64,000 nucleotides of DNA from Halostella litorea (lineage in GTDB: Archaea; Halobacteriota; Halobacteria; Halobacteriales; Natronoarchaeaceae): NCBI RefSeq assembly GCF_004785955.1, contig NZ_SJER01000001.1, positions 124,001 through 188,000 on the forward strand. The letters run 5' to 3'. Made by a program: the position numbers and the translations under genes. Below, piece after piece: positions 1 to 8,712 of this stretch. Within the stretch, counting starts at the first letter, position 1, and every line of letters starts with the position of its first letter. The notes under the pieces were generated by a model. It saw only the letters and a list, made by a program, of their open reading frames with translations. It did not search any database and was not told the DNA's origin.

Positions 1-643
1 TCCAGGGGGCGACCATCGCCTGTGCCATCGGGACGGCGTCCGTGTTGTCCTGGACCTGGCCGAGCGCGTCGAGCAGGCCGTCGACGCTGGAGATCTCGGT
101 GGGGTCGACGCCCGCCTCCTCGACGACGCTGACGTTGTAGAAGAGGCAGTTCAGCCGGTGGGAGCCGATCGGCACCGCGGAGTAGCTCCCGTTGACGTTA
201 CACAGTTCGGCGGCCTCGTCGACGTGGGCGTCCTTCAGGTTGGCATCGTCCCAGACGTCCTCCTCGATGTCGCCGAGCACGCCGTCGTACTGCTCCAGGT
301 TGCGGCCGGGCCACCCGGCGAAGGAGGACGGCGGGTCGTTGCTGCTCAGCCGGTTGCTGACGACGGTGTCGAGGTTCTCGTTGCCGCCGCCGCCGATCGG
401 CTCGATGTTCGTGTCGACGTCGCCGTGTTCCTCGCGGAAGCCCTCGAACAGGGCCTCGCCGGCCGCCTTCCCGTCGCCGCCGGTCCAGCCGTGCAGGACG
501 TTCAGCGTCCCCGATCCGCCGTCGCCCCCGGTGATCGCGCTCAGGCATCCCGCGGCACCCGTCATCCCGATAGCACCGGCCGCGCCGGTGGTCTTGAGTA
601 TCGTACGACGTGTAAGGTCGTCAGTATTGGTTTCGTCTGTCAT
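1..643 (-). CDS. ABC transporter sugar-binding lipoprotein (3' end outside window)
   Basis: This open frame runs leftwards from an ATG at 643 and is still open at base 1, so only the first 214 residues are seen. The N-terminus has a twin-arginine stretch (TRRTILK, residues 11-17), a short hydrophobic segment and a lipobox GAAGC with Cys33, so it is predicted to be exported by Tat and lipid-anchored. The mature start (LNVLHGWTGGDGKAAGEALF) and the later NRLSSNDPPSSFAGWPGRN stretch resemble family 1 extracellular sugar-binding proteins of carbohydrate ABC transporters. The permease and ATPase genes would be expected beyond the left edge. The substrate cannot be inferred. A TATA-like box lies about 90 nt upstream, so this gene probably has a real 5' leader. 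Confidence 0.85.
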   Translation of the reverse strand, partial: MTDETNTDDLTRRTILKTTGAAGAIGMTGAAGCLSAITGGDGGSGTLNVLHGWTGGDGKAAGEALFEGFREEHGDVDTNIEPIGGGGNENLDTVVSNRLSSNDPPSSFAGWPGRNLEQYDGVLGDIEEDVWDDANLKDAHVDEAAELCNVNGSYSAVPIGSHRLNCLFYNVSVVEEAGVDPTEISSVDGLLDALGQVQDNTDAVPMAQAMVAPW

Positions 644-713
644 GTTCCTGCCTCTGTTGAGACTCACACGAAAGATAATAGGGAAGTAACTTAAGCTTTT
701 CCCAAATTAATTC

Positions 714-740
714 GTGAACGAGTGAACTTTTTATATAACT
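714..740 (-). promoter_or_regulatory. Promoter region of the sugar-binding protein gene: TATA box plus gtgaac direct repeat
   Basis: Read on the minus strand, TATATAAA at 740-733 fits an archaeal TATA box. Just downstream of it are two direct copies of GTTCAC separated by two bases (714-727), about where transcription would start. The surrounding 660-760 is strikingly A/T-rich compared with the genome. The repeat could be a regulator site, which is inference only. Confidence 0.45.
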
Positions 741-898
741 CGAATTATATTTCTCCACGGACCTGTTCGCCGGCGGTTTCGTGGAGTATGTACTTTCGGG
801 GCGCCGAGGATAAGCCTTCGCCGTCCGGGACGGGGCCGAACGGGTCGGCTCGGCGGCGTTCCGGTGGCTTTTACCCCGTACCGGTCCGACGGTCGGGT

Positions 899-2308
899 AT
901 GTCCGACGATTACCGCACGGAGCGGGACAGCCTCGGCGAGATGCGCGTGCCGGCGGACGCGTACTGGGGCGCACAGACCCAGCGCGCGGTCGAGAACTTC
1001 CCGATCAGCGGGCTGACGTTCGGCCGGCGGTTCGTCCGCGCGCTCGGCGTGGTGAAGAAGGCCGCCGCACAGGCCAACCTCGACCTGGAACTGATCCCCG
1101 AGGAGAAAGGCGAGGCCATCGTCGTTGCCGCCGACGAGGTCATCGCCGGCGAGCACGACGACCAGTTCCCCGTCGACGTGTTCCAGACCGGGTCGGGCAC
1201 CTCGACGAACATGAACGCCAACGAGGTGATCGCCAACCGCGCGACCGAGATCTACGGCGGCGAGGTCGGCACCCGCGAGATCCACCCGAACGACCACGTC
1301 AACTTCGGGCAGTCCAGCAACGACGTGATCCCGACCGCGATGCACGTCGCCTCGCTGGAGGCCGTCGAGAAGGACCTCATCCCCGCGCTCGACACGCTCC
1401 GCGAGGCGCTCGAAGCCAAGGAAGACGAGTTCGACGACGTGGTCAAGACCGGCCGCACGCACCTCCAGGACGCCACGCCCGTCCGCCTCGGGCAGGAGTT
1501 CGGCGGCTACCGCACGCAGGTCGAGAAGGGCCTCGCGCGCGTTGACAACACCCGCGAACACCTCGCCGAACTCGCGCTCGGCGGCACCGCCGTCGGCACG
1601 GGGCTGAACACCCACGAGGACTTCCCCGGCCTCGTCGCCGAGTACGTCACCAAGGAGACCGGCGTCCAGTTCCGCGAGGCCGACGACCACTTCGAGGCCC
1701 AGGCCGCCCACGACGCGATGAGCGAGGCCCACGGCGCGCTCCGGACGGTCGCCGGGTCGCTCAACAAGGTCGCCAACGACCTCCGCCTGCTCGCGTCCGG
1801 CCCGCGCAACGGGCTGGGCGAGATCGAACAGCCCGAGAACCAGCCCGGGTCGTCGATCATGCCCGGCAAGATCAACCCCGTCGTCGCCGAGGCGGTCAAC
1901 CAGGTCCACAAGCAGGTGGTCGGCAACGACGCCGCCGTCTCCGCCGGCGCTGCCGAGGGCCAGATCGACCTCAACCTGTACAAGCCCGTCATCGCGTACA
2001 ACTACCTCCAGTCGGCGTCGCTGCTCGCCAACGCCAGCGAGGCGTTCGCCGAGAAGTTCGTCCGCAAACTGGAGGCAAACGAGGAGCACTGCGAGGAGCA
2101 GGTCCAGCAGAGCATGGCGCTGGCGACCGCGCTCAACCCCGCCATCGGCTACGACAAGGCCAGCGAGGTCGCCAAGACCGCGCTGAAGGAGGGCAAGACC
2201 GTCCGCGAGGTCGTCGTCGAGAAGGGCTACCTCGACGAGGACGAGGTCGACGAGGTGCTCGACCCCGAGAAGATGACCCACCGCGGCATCCTCGGCGGCG
2301 ACGAGTAA
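899..2308 (+). CDS. fumC: Class II fumarate hydratase
   Basis: The 469-residue protein catalyses reversible hydration of fumarate to malate in the citric acid cycle as a cytosolic homotetramer. Length is right for the class II (FumC) family. The superfamily signature GSSIMPGKINP sits at residues 317-327, and the upstream conserved blocks TGSGTSTNMNANEV, FGQSSNDVIPTAMH and GRTHLQDATP are all present. The frame is open further upstream, but MSDDYRTERDSLGEM at 899 is the natural FumC start, and CTTTTACCC about 25 nt before it suggests a leaderless transcript. Aspartase and argininosuccinate lyase share the signature, but the whole protein reads as fumarase. Confidence 0.95.
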   Translation: MSDDYRTERDSLGEMRVPADAYWGAQTQRAVENFPISGLTFGRRFVRALGVVKKAAAQANLDLELIPEEKGEAIVVAADEVIAGEHDDQFPVDVFQTGSGTSTNMNANEVIANRATEIYGGEVGTREIHPNDHVNFGQSSNDVIPTAMHVASLEAVEKDLIPALDTLREALEAKEDEFDDVVKTGRTHLQDATPVRLGQEFGGYRTQVEKGLARVDNTREHLAELALGGTAVGTGLNTHEDFPGLVAEYVTKETGVQFREADDHFEAQAAHDAMSEAHGALRTVAGSLNKVANDLRLLASGPRNGLGEIEQPENQPGSSIMPGKINPVVAEAVNQVHKQVVGNDAAVSAGAAEGQIDLNLYKPVIAYNYLQSASLLANASEAFAEKFVRKLEANEEHCEEQVQQSMALATALNPAIGYDKASEVAKTALKEGKTVREVVVEKGYLDEDEVDEVLDPEKMTHRGILGGDE

Positions 2309-2424
2309 CCCGGACCGACCGCTCGCCCCGCGCCGCCGATCCCCCGTTCGTGGGCCGTGTTACCCGCTCTCAGTGCCGTAAACGAACACGTGTAGTTTTG
2401 GGTGATGCCGTGATACTCCCCGAT

Positions 2425-2655
2425 ATGCACACCTGTCGTAACTGCAATCGGAGCTTCCCGACCGAACTCGCCCTCGACCTGCATCGCGACACCTGCGCCG
2501 ACGCCGACATGGTCTGTCGCGTCTGCGGCGAGCGCTTCCGCGAGGGCGCGGCCACACGCGACGGCTGGCACTACCGATGTCCGAGCGAGGAGTGCGACGG
2601 CGAGGGACGCGGGGAGGACCTCGTCGCGGTATCGGACGCGAAAGTGACGCTATAG
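2425..2655 (+). CDS. Small two-zinc-finger protein
   Basis: A 76-residue protein with two Cys-based motifs. The first is C2H2-like (CRNCNRSF, then LHRDTC: Cys4, Cys7, His20, Cys24) and the second is CRVC at residues 31-34, followed by HYRC and a Cys five residues later. Such tandem-finger miniproteins are common in haloarchaea and are usually of unknown function; DNA, RNA or protein binding is possible. The frame is open for another 25 codons upstream, but the ATG at 2425 gives the compact finger protein. Its stop overlaps the end of the convergent acetyltransferase gene by 6 bp. Confidence 0.7.
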   Translation: MHTCRNCNRSFPTELALDLHRDTCADADMVCRVCGERFREGAATRDGWHYRCPSEECDGEGRGEDLVAVSDAKVTL

Positions 2656-3414
2656 GTAGCTGTCGTCCCACTCGTCGGCGCGGTGGACGTTCCCGCAGTC
2701 CGGACATTCCAGCCGGCCGAGGTCGTCGCCCGCCGCGACCACGCTCTCCGAGTGGGAGCACCAGTAGGCGTACAGCGACTCGCGGGCCTCGTCGGAGTAC
2801 AGTTCGAAGAACGGCCCCTTGTCGCCCGGAAGCTCCTCGTCGTGGTCGACGTACAGCGTCTCGCCGTCGGCCTCGACGGTGTCTGGCACCTCGCCCGGGT
2901 CGGTTCGGTCGTCGCCGCTCTCGGCCTCGACTCCCTCCTCCGGCACGAACAGGTTGACCGAGTGTTCCTCGCCGGCTATCTCCACCTCCGTCGTGTCGGC
3001 CTCCGCGTAGCCGAACCGCTCGAAGAACTGCGCGCCCTCCATGTTGTCCGCGAGCACGTGCGCGCGGACGGACTCCGCGCCGCGCTCCTCGAGGGCCGCC
3101 TCGATGCGCTCGAACAGTTCCGTCCCGACCCCCTGCCCGCGGGCCTCCGGCGCGACGTGGTGCCACCGGACGTTCCCGCGGCCCTCGTCGTCGACCTCGC
3201 CCTGCGCGAAGCCGGTGACCCCGGTCTCGCCCGTCGCGACGACCACGACGCCGCGCTCGTCGGCGGCCAGGTCGTCGAGGCGGTCGTCCCCCTGCTGTTC
3301 GTGCACCAGGGCCTCGATGGTCTCCGGGCTGAGGCCGTACGACGCGCGGAGCGACCGCCCGGCAACGTCCCTGATCGCCTCGCCGTCGACGGTGTCCGGT
3401 TCGTGTACGTCCAT
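2650..3414 (-). CDS. GNAT-family N-acetyltransferase with a C-terminal zinc-ribbon-like extension
   Basis: A 254-residue protein. Residues about 1-165 form a GNAT fold; the acetyl-CoA pyrophosphate loop RGQGVG is at 92-97 and the family's ending NMEGAQFFERFGY at 124-136. The remaining 90 residues are extra: an acidic linker, then a segment with Cys219, His221, Cys237, Cys240 and His244, which could hold a zinc ion. The GNAT part transfers an acetyl group from acetyl-CoA to an unknown amine. The tail may recognise the substrate, which is inference. The start at 3414 is ATG, and the upstream region to 3519 is a short divergent intergenic gap shared with the PH-domain genes. Confidence 0.8.
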   Translation of the reverse strand: MDVHEPDTVDGEAIRDVAGRSLRASYGLSPETIEALVHEQQGDDRLDDLAADERGVVVVATGETGVTGFAQGEVDDEGRGNVRWHHVAPEARGQGVGTELFERIEAALEERGAESVRAHVLADNMEGAQFFERFGYAEADTTEVEIAGEEHSVNLFVPEEGVEAESGDDRTDPGEVPDTVEADGETLYVDHDEELPGDKGPFFELYSDEARESLYAYWCSHSESVVAAGDDLGRLECPDCGNVHRADEWDDSYL

Positions 3415-3518
3415 ACCGTCGACTACACCGTCCGGCCGAATAAACGCGGGGCCGGCCGGGTCGGTTCGGCGCGCGGAAACCGGGCGGTTTAATCAGCCGT
3501 CGGCCGCCACACCGTGTC

Positions 3519-4010
3519 ATGGAGAGCCTCCACCCGCGGATCCGCGTCGTCTGGGGCCTCGGTGCCGCCGTCGCCGCGGCCGTGTTGACCGTCCTGACGG
3601 GCATCGGCGTCCGCGGCGCCCCCGCCGTCGGCGTCGACCTCGGCGTCGTCGCTGACCTCGGCCTCGCCCTGCCGGTCGCGCTCGGCGTCCTCGTGTTCGT
3701 CCTCGGCCTCGCCCACGCGCTCGTCCACTACCGCATCTGGCGGTTCGACCTGCAGGAGGACGCGCTGTACCTCGAACGCGGCGTCCTGACCCGCGTCGAC
3801 ACCGTCGTCCCGTTCGTCCGCGTCCAGCACGTCGACACCCAGCGCGGCCCGGTAGAGCGCGCGACGGGGCTGGCGAGCGTCGTCGTGTACACCGCCGGAT
3901 CGCGCGGGGCCGACGTGACGATCCCCGGCCTGACGCCCGAACGCGCACAGGCGCTCCAGTCCGAACTCCGGGAACTGGCGCGGGAGAGCGAACAGCAGGA
4001 TGCGGTGTAA
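3519..4010 (+). CDS. Bacterial PH-domain membrane protein (YdbS-like)
   Basis: A 163-residue protein with two membrane segments (about 10-32 and 44-68) followed by a bacterial pleckstrin-homology type 2 domain (about 72-150), recognisable from LYLERGVLTRVDTVVPFVRV and VQHVDTQRGPVERATGL. In bacteria the YdbS/YdbT pair is membrane-bound; YdbT of Bacillus affects resistance to a bacteriocin, but the biochemical role is unknown. The start codon lies about 30 nt after GGTTTAA. The larger three-PH partner begins only 12 bp after this stop, so they are almost certainly one operon. Confidence 0.85.
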   Translation: MESLHPRIRVVWGLGAAVAAAVLTVLTGIGVRGAPAVGVDLGVVADLGLALPVALGVLVFVLGLAHALVHYRIWRFDLQEDALYLERGVLTRVDTVVPFVRVQHVDTQRGPVERATGLASVVVYTAGSRGADVTIPGLTPERAQALQSELRELARESEQQDAV

Positions 4011-4022
4011 CCCCCACGTCCA

Positions 4023-5726
4023 ATGAAGCTCCACCCGATATCGCTGCCGTACCGCGGCGTCTCGCGCGGCTTTACCGGCGCGTCCGGCCTGTTCTTCCTC
4101 GGCGTCGTCGCCGCGGGACCGTTCGGGCTGGAGGGGCTGTCCCTCACGATTCCCCTCGCCGTGTTCGGCTTCGTCGTCGGCGTCGCCTACGAGGTGGCGT
4201 ACTACCGCCGGTTCGAGTACGAACTGACCGACGACACGTTCGACATCGACTCCGGCGTCGTCGCCCGCCGGGAGCGGGAGATACCGCTCCACCGGATCCA
4301 GAACGTCGACATCAGCCAGAACATCGTCCAGCGCGCGCTCGACGTGGCCGTCCTCACCATCGAGACGGCCGGCGGCGGCGAGACGGAGGCGTCCCTCCAG
4401 TACGTCGGCTACGACGAGGCGAAGCGCCTCCAGAGCGAACTCCGCCGCGCGAAAAGCCGGGACCCGGGGGCCGAGGCGGCGGCGTCCGCGGACGACGGCC
4501 CCGCTCCGACGGCCGCCGCGGCGTGCGGCTACGACCCCGACGAGGAGACCGAACAGTTGTTCGCGATTCAGACGCCCGAACTCCTGCTTCTCAGCCTCGC
4601 CTCGGTCAGCCCCGGGGCGCTCGTCCTCTCGGTCCTCTTTTTCCCGTACGTCGAACTGGTCGACCTGTCGACGATCCTCGCCTTCTTCACGCCGTCGACC
4701 CCGCAGCCGTCGGCGCTGCTCGTCGTCTCGCGGCTCGTCGCGCTCGTGGTCGGCGCGTGGGTGATCAGCGCGGCGCTGACGTTCGCCCGGTACTACGACT
4801 TCGAGCTCACCCGCGTCGGCGACGAACTGCAGTACGAGCGCGGCCTGCTCCAGCGCTACAGCGGGTCGATCCCCATCGAGAAGGTCCAGACGGTGACGAT
4901 GACCGACAACCCCGTCACGCGGACCGCGGGGTACGCGACGCTCGTCGTCGAGACGGCGGGGTACGCGGCCGGGCAGGCCGCCGGCTCCGAGTCCGCCGTG
5001 CCGCTGGCCCGCCGGGATCACGTGCTGGAGCTCGCGTCGTCGGTCGAGGCGTTCGACGACCCGGCGTTCGAGCGGCCGCCGAGCCGCGCCCGCCGGCGCT
5101 ACCTGGGGCGCTACTCCATCGGCGTCGGCGTGCTGACCGCCGTCCTGTACGGCGTGAACCGCGCCTTCGGCGCGCCGGACGCGTGGTACGCCGCCCTCGC
5201 GTTGCTCGTCGCCGTCCCGGTCGCCGCCCAGCTCACGTGGAAACACCGCGGGTACGACCTGCAGGACGACCACGTCGTCACGCGGGCCGGCTTCTGGACG
5301 CGGACGACCAAGGTCGTCCCCTACTACCGCCTCCAGACGGTCGTCCGGAGCCGGAACCCCTTCCAGCGACGGTGGGGGCTGGCGAACCTCACCGCCGACA
5401 CGGCAGGCTCGTTCAGCATCCGGCAGCGCGATGCGACGGCGATAGACGTCGACGCCGACGACGCCGCCCGCATCCGGGGACTGCTCCGCGACCGGCTCCA
5501 GACGAGCCTGCGCGAGCGCCGCGAGCGACCGGCGGCCGACCAGGCCGCCGACGCGGTCCCGAACGGCGACGGCGCGGGGGAGCCGGCTGACGGCGGCAAG
5601 GCCGACGAAGTGTCCGGCAACGGAGCGGTATCCCGGGACGACGGCGACGCAGAAGACACGTTGCGGGACGACCGTCCCGCCGACCCCGACGGCGAGGACC
5701 GGGAGCGCGACCCGGACGCGAACTGA
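4023..5726 (+). CDS. Triple bacterial PH-domain membrane protein (YdbT-like)
   Basis: A 567-residue protein built from three repeats of a two-helix membrane hairpin plus a PH type 2 domain (about 16-150, 185-330 and 365-490). Each PH unit shows the same core: EREIPLHRIQNVDISQN, GSIPIEKVQTVTMTDNPVTR and TKVVPYYRLQTVVRSRNPFQ. The last 75 residues are a very acidic, low-complexity cytoplasmic tail. Architecture and coupling to the preceding single-PH gene match the bacterial YdbS-YdbT pair. A role in the cell envelope is inferred from that pairing; no enzyme motif is visible. Confidence 0.85.
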   Translation: MKLHPISLPYRGVSRGFTGASGLFFLGVVAAGPFGLEGLSLTIPLAVFGFVVGVAYEVAYYRRFEYELTDDTFDIDSGVVARREREIPLHRIQNVDISQNIVQRALDVAVLTIETAGGGETEASLQYVGYDEAKRLQSELRRAKSRDPGAEAAASADDGPAPTAAAACGYDPDEETEQLFAIQTPELLLLSLASVSPGALVLSVLFFPYVELVDLSTILAFFTPSTPQPSALLVVSRLVALVVGAWVISAALTFARYYDFELTRVGDELQYERGLLQRYSGSIPIEKVQTVTMTDNPVTRTAGYATLVVETAGYAAGQAAGSESAVPLARRDHVLELASSVEAFDDPAFERPPSRARRRYLGRYSIGVGVLTAVLYGVNRAFGAPDAWYAALALLVAVPVAAQLTWKHRGYDLQDDHVVTRAGFWTRTTKVVPYYRLQTVVRSRNPFQRRWGLANLTADTAGSFSIRQRDATAIDVDADDAARIRGLLRDRLQTSLRERRERPAADQAADAVPNGDGAGEPADGGKADEVSGNGAVSRDDGDAEDTLRDDRPADPDGEDRERDPDAN

Positions 5727-5762
5727 ACGGTTTTTTACCGCGCGCGCTCCCACACGTCACCA

Positions 5763-7631
5763 ATGACGGAGTACGACTACGAGGCGCTCGGGCTGGTCGC
5801 CGGGCTGGAGATCCACCAGCAACTGGACACGGCGACGAAGCTGTTCTGCGAGTGCCCGACCGAGCTGCGCGAGCCCGACGAGGCCACGCGGACCTTCACA
5901 CGCTACCTCCACCCGACGAAGAGCGAACTGGGCGAGATAGACGAGGCGGCCTTGGAGGAGAGCCAGGTCGACCGCGAGTTCGAGTACCTCGCCTACGACA
6001 CTACCTGCCTCGTCGAGGCGGACGACGAGCCGCCCCACCGCCTCGACGCGGAGGCGATGGAGGTCGCCCTGGAGATCGCACAGCTACTCGACATGAACCC
6101 CGTCGACCAGGCCCACGTCATGCGGAAGATCGTCGTCGACGGGTCGAACACCTCCGGCTTCCAGCGGACGACGAAGGTCGCAAGCGACGGGGCCATCGAG
6201 ACCGACGCCGGCACCGTCCGGATCGAGGACCTGATGCTGGAGGAGGAGAGCGCCCAGCGCGTCGCCGAGACCGACGACGGCGTCCGCTACTCGCTGGACC
6301 GCCTCGGCATCCCCCTCGTGGAGATCGGCACGAAGCCCGACATCAGCACGCCCGAGCAGGCCCGCGCCGCCGCCGAGCGCATCGGCATGCTGCTGCGGTC
6401 GACCGGCGCGGTCAAGCGCGGCCTCGGCACGATCCGCCAGGACGTGAACGTCTCCATCGCCGACGGCGCGCGCGTCGAGATGAAGGGCGTCCAGAGCCTC
6501 GACGACATCGACGACCTCATCCGCAACGAGGTCCGGCGGCAGGTCGAACTGCTCGACGTCGCCGAGGAACTGCAGGCCCGCGGCGCGGCGGTCGGCGACC
6601 CGACCGACGTGACCGACGCCTTCGCCGACACGGACAGCGGCGTGATCCGCGGGGCGATAGACGACGGCGGCGCGGTGAAGGCCGTCCCGCTGTACGGGTT
6701 CGACGGCCTCGTCGGCCGGGAGATCCAGCCCGACCGCCGCCTCGGCACGGAGCTTTCCGACCACGCCAAGCGCCACGGCGCGGGCGGCATCTTCCACACC
6801 GACGAACTCCCCGCCTACGGCGTCACCGACGAGGAGGTCGCGGCCCTGCGCGAGGCGGTCGGCGCCGGCGAGGACGACGCGGTCGCCATCGTCGCCGACG
6901 ACGAGGGGACGGCCGCCGCGGCGGTCGAGGCCGCCGCCGAGCGCGCCGCCGTCGCCATCGAGGAGGTGCCGGAGGAGACCCGCGGCGCGAACGAGGACGG
7001 CACCTCGTCGTACCTCCGCCCGCTCCCCGGCGCGGCGCGGATGTACCCCGAGACGGACGTGCCGCCCGTCGAACCGGACGTCGCGGACGTCGAGACGCCC
7101 GAACTGCTCACCGAGAAGGTCGAGCGCTACCAGGACGAGCACGGGCTGGACGCCGGCCTCGCCGAGCAGGTCGCCTACGGCCGCCGGATGCCGCTGTTCG
7201 AGGACCTGGTTCGGGCCGGCGTCGACCCGACGCTCGCCGCGGGGACACTGGAGTCGACGCTCACCGCGCTCCGCCGGGACGACGTGCCGGTCGACGCGCT
7301 GACCGACGACCACCTCCGCGACGCCGTCACGCTCGTCGACGAGGGCGAGGTGCCAAGCGAGGGGATCGAGGACCTCCTGACCGCGCTCGCGGAGGACCCC
7401 GGGATGACCGCCGCCGAGGCCGTCGAGGCGGAGAACCTGGGCGGCGTCGACGAGAGCGAGGTGCGCGAGGCCGTCGTCGAGGTCGTCGAACGCAACGCCG
7501 ACCAGGTCGAACAGGAGGGGATGGGTGCGTTCTCCGGCCTCATGGGCGAGGCGATGGGCGCGCTGCGGGGCAAGGCGGACGGCGACCTCGTCAGCCAGGT
7601 GCTCCGCGAGGAGATCCAGCAGCGGGCGTAG
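5763..7631 (+). CDS. gatE: Glutamyl-tRNA(Gln) amidotransferase subunit E
   Basis: The 622-residue protein is the tRNA-binding, kinase-like subunit of the archaeal GatDE complex, which converts Glu-tRNA(Gln) to Gln-tRNA(Gln). The N-terminal GatB/GatE core starts with LVAGLEIHQQLDTATKLFCE and continues through VRIEDLMLEEESAQRV, GIPLVEIGTKPDISTPEQAR and VNVSIADGARVEMKGVQ. The middle (about 270-420) carries the AspRS-like insertion that separates GatE from GatB. The C-terminus ends in the YqeY-like tail (GAFSGLMGEAMGALRGKADG). A TTTTTTA stretch about 27 nt before the ATG suggests leaderless transcription. The partner gatD is not in this window. Confidence 0.97.
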   Translation: MTEYDYEALGLVAGLEIHQQLDTATKLFCECPTELREPDEATRTFTRYLHPTKSELGEIDEAALEESQVDREFEYLAYDTTCLVEADDEPPHRLDAEAMEVALEIAQLLDMNPVDQAHVMRKIVVDGSNTSGFQRTTKVASDGAIETDAGTVRIEDLMLEEESAQRVAETDDGVRYSLDRLGIPLVEIGTKPDISTPEQARAAAERIGMLLRSTGAVKRGLGTIRQDVNVSIADGARVEMKGVQSLDDIDDLIRNEVRRQVELLDVAEELQARGAAVGDPTDVTDAFADTDSGVIRGAIDDGGAVKAVPLYGFDGLVGREIQPDRRLGTELSDHAKRHGAGGIFHTDELPAYGVTDEEVAALREAVGAGEDDAVAIVADDEGTAAAAVEAAAERAAVAIEEVPEETRGANEDGTSSYLRPLPGAARMYPETDVPPVEPDVADVETPELLTEKVERYQDEHGLDAGLAEQVAYGRRMPLFEDLVRAGVDPTLAAGTLESTLTALRRDDVPVDALTDDHLRDAVTLVDEGEVPSEGIEDLLTALAEDPGMTAAEAVEAENLGGVDESEVREAVVEVVERNADQVEQEGMGAFSGLMGEAMGALRGKADGDLVSQVLREEIQQRA

Positions 7632-8657
7632 CTACCACGCGCCGACGTCGTCGCTCCCGTAGGTCGCTTCGAGCGTCACCTCGGCGCCGTTTTGCCGGAG
7701 GTCGAACTCCGCGGCCGCCGTGCCAAGCAGGCCCTCCAGCCGGTCGACGTCCACGTCGTCCTCGCTCCCGTACACCACGTGGGCCCGCGCGGTCCCGCTC
7801 CCCGAGTCGACGTTTACCGTCAGCGACTGCGAGACCCCGACCGCGCCGACGAACGGCGACAGGTCGAACTCGTAGTTGCTCGACTCCCACGAGTCAGGCT
7901 CGAACGTCTCCGTCCCGGGGACCACGCCGTAGACGACGTCGCCGCCCATCGTGCCGCGGGTGACCGCGTCGAACGTGTCGTCGGCCTCGTGTTGCCGCGG
8001 GTCGTCGCCGTCCCCGGCCCGTGCGATGGCCGCCGCGACGGCCGTGGGGTCCCCGTCGTCCGCCGAGACAGCGACGACGGCGTCGTCGTGGACCGCGACG
8101 GCGTAGGGCTCGTCGGGATGCCCGTAGAGCGAGAACTCGCCCACATCGGTCGGGTCGTCGTAGCCGGCCGACTCAACCGCGCCGCGGAGTTCGTCCTCGT
8201 CGAACGACCCCTCGAAGACGCTGTGCCCGTCGACCAGCACCCAGCGGTCGACCGCCCCCGACTCCGCGGATAGTCCGTCGAGCACCGGCGAGAGGCCCAT
8301 TTCGGGGTAGTCCTCGGTCAGGAGCGTCGCGACGGCGTAGACGTCGACCGGGTTGGCGACGAGCGGGTCGCCCGCCGCGGCCGCCGTCGCCGTCTCCCGC
8401 TCCGTCTCCGTCCGCGTCCCCTCGCCGCCCCCGTCGAGGGCGGTCAGCGTCGCCACGTCGAACACGGCGTACAGGTAGGGGCCGCCCGCAGAGCCCATCG
8501 CCGCGGCCGTCGGGAACCACCGGCGGAAGTCCGGGGCGCGATCCTCCGATCCCCCGTCGTCGCCGTCGCCGCCGAGCACCCCGCTACAGCCGCTGACGAG
8601 GGCGATGCCCGCCGCCCCCGCCGCTTCCAGCACCGTCCGCCGGTCCGACCGAGCCAT
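7632..8657 (-). CDS. Predicted lipoprotein of unknown function
   Basis: A 341-residue protein with a Tat-like N-terminus (SDRRTVLEAAG) and a lipobox VSGC with Cys24, so it is predicted to be anchored on the outer face of the membrane. After an acidic linker comes a globular region with repeated short beta-like segments (YLYAVFDVATLTAL, DRWVLVDGHSVFEGSF, EPYAVAVHDDAVVAVSADDG). I recognise no catalytic motif; it resembles conserved haloarchaeal hypothetical lipoproteins. An upstream in-frame start would add MPYPRGRG, but the ATG at 8657 puts the twin arginines in the usual place. Its stop directly abuts the stop of the convergent gatE gene with no spacer. Confidence 0.7.
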   Translation of the reverse strand: MARSDRRTVLEAAGAAGIALVSGCSGVLGGDGDDGGSEDRAPDFRRWFPTAAAMGSAGGPYLYAVFDVATLTALDGGGEGTRTETERETATAAAAGDPLVANPVDVYAVATLLTEDYPEMGLSPVLDGLSAESGAVDRWVLVDGHSVFEGSFDEDELRGAVESAGYDDPTDVGEFSLYGHPDEPYAVAVHDDAVVAVSADDGDPTAVAAAIARAGDGDDPRQHEADDTFDAVTRGTMGGDVVYGVVPGTETFEPDSWESSNYEFDLSPFVGAVGVSQSLTVNVDSGSGTARAHVVYGSEDDVDVDRLEGLLGTAAAEFDLRQNGAEVTLEATYGSDDVGAW

Positions 8658-8712
8658 ACCCCTCCCTCGTGGGTACGGCACTAATGTTTTCTGCCGAGTG
8701 TCACTTTCGCGG

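Noticed and set aside
3489-5753. 754-codon open frame on the minus strand across the PH-domain genes
   Set aside because: It is the antisense shadow of genes with conserved domains on the plus strand. Its product is Arg/Gly/Pro-rich, as expected from high-GC antisense reading. The same applies to the long frames opposite fumC, the restriction gene and the PrkA operon.
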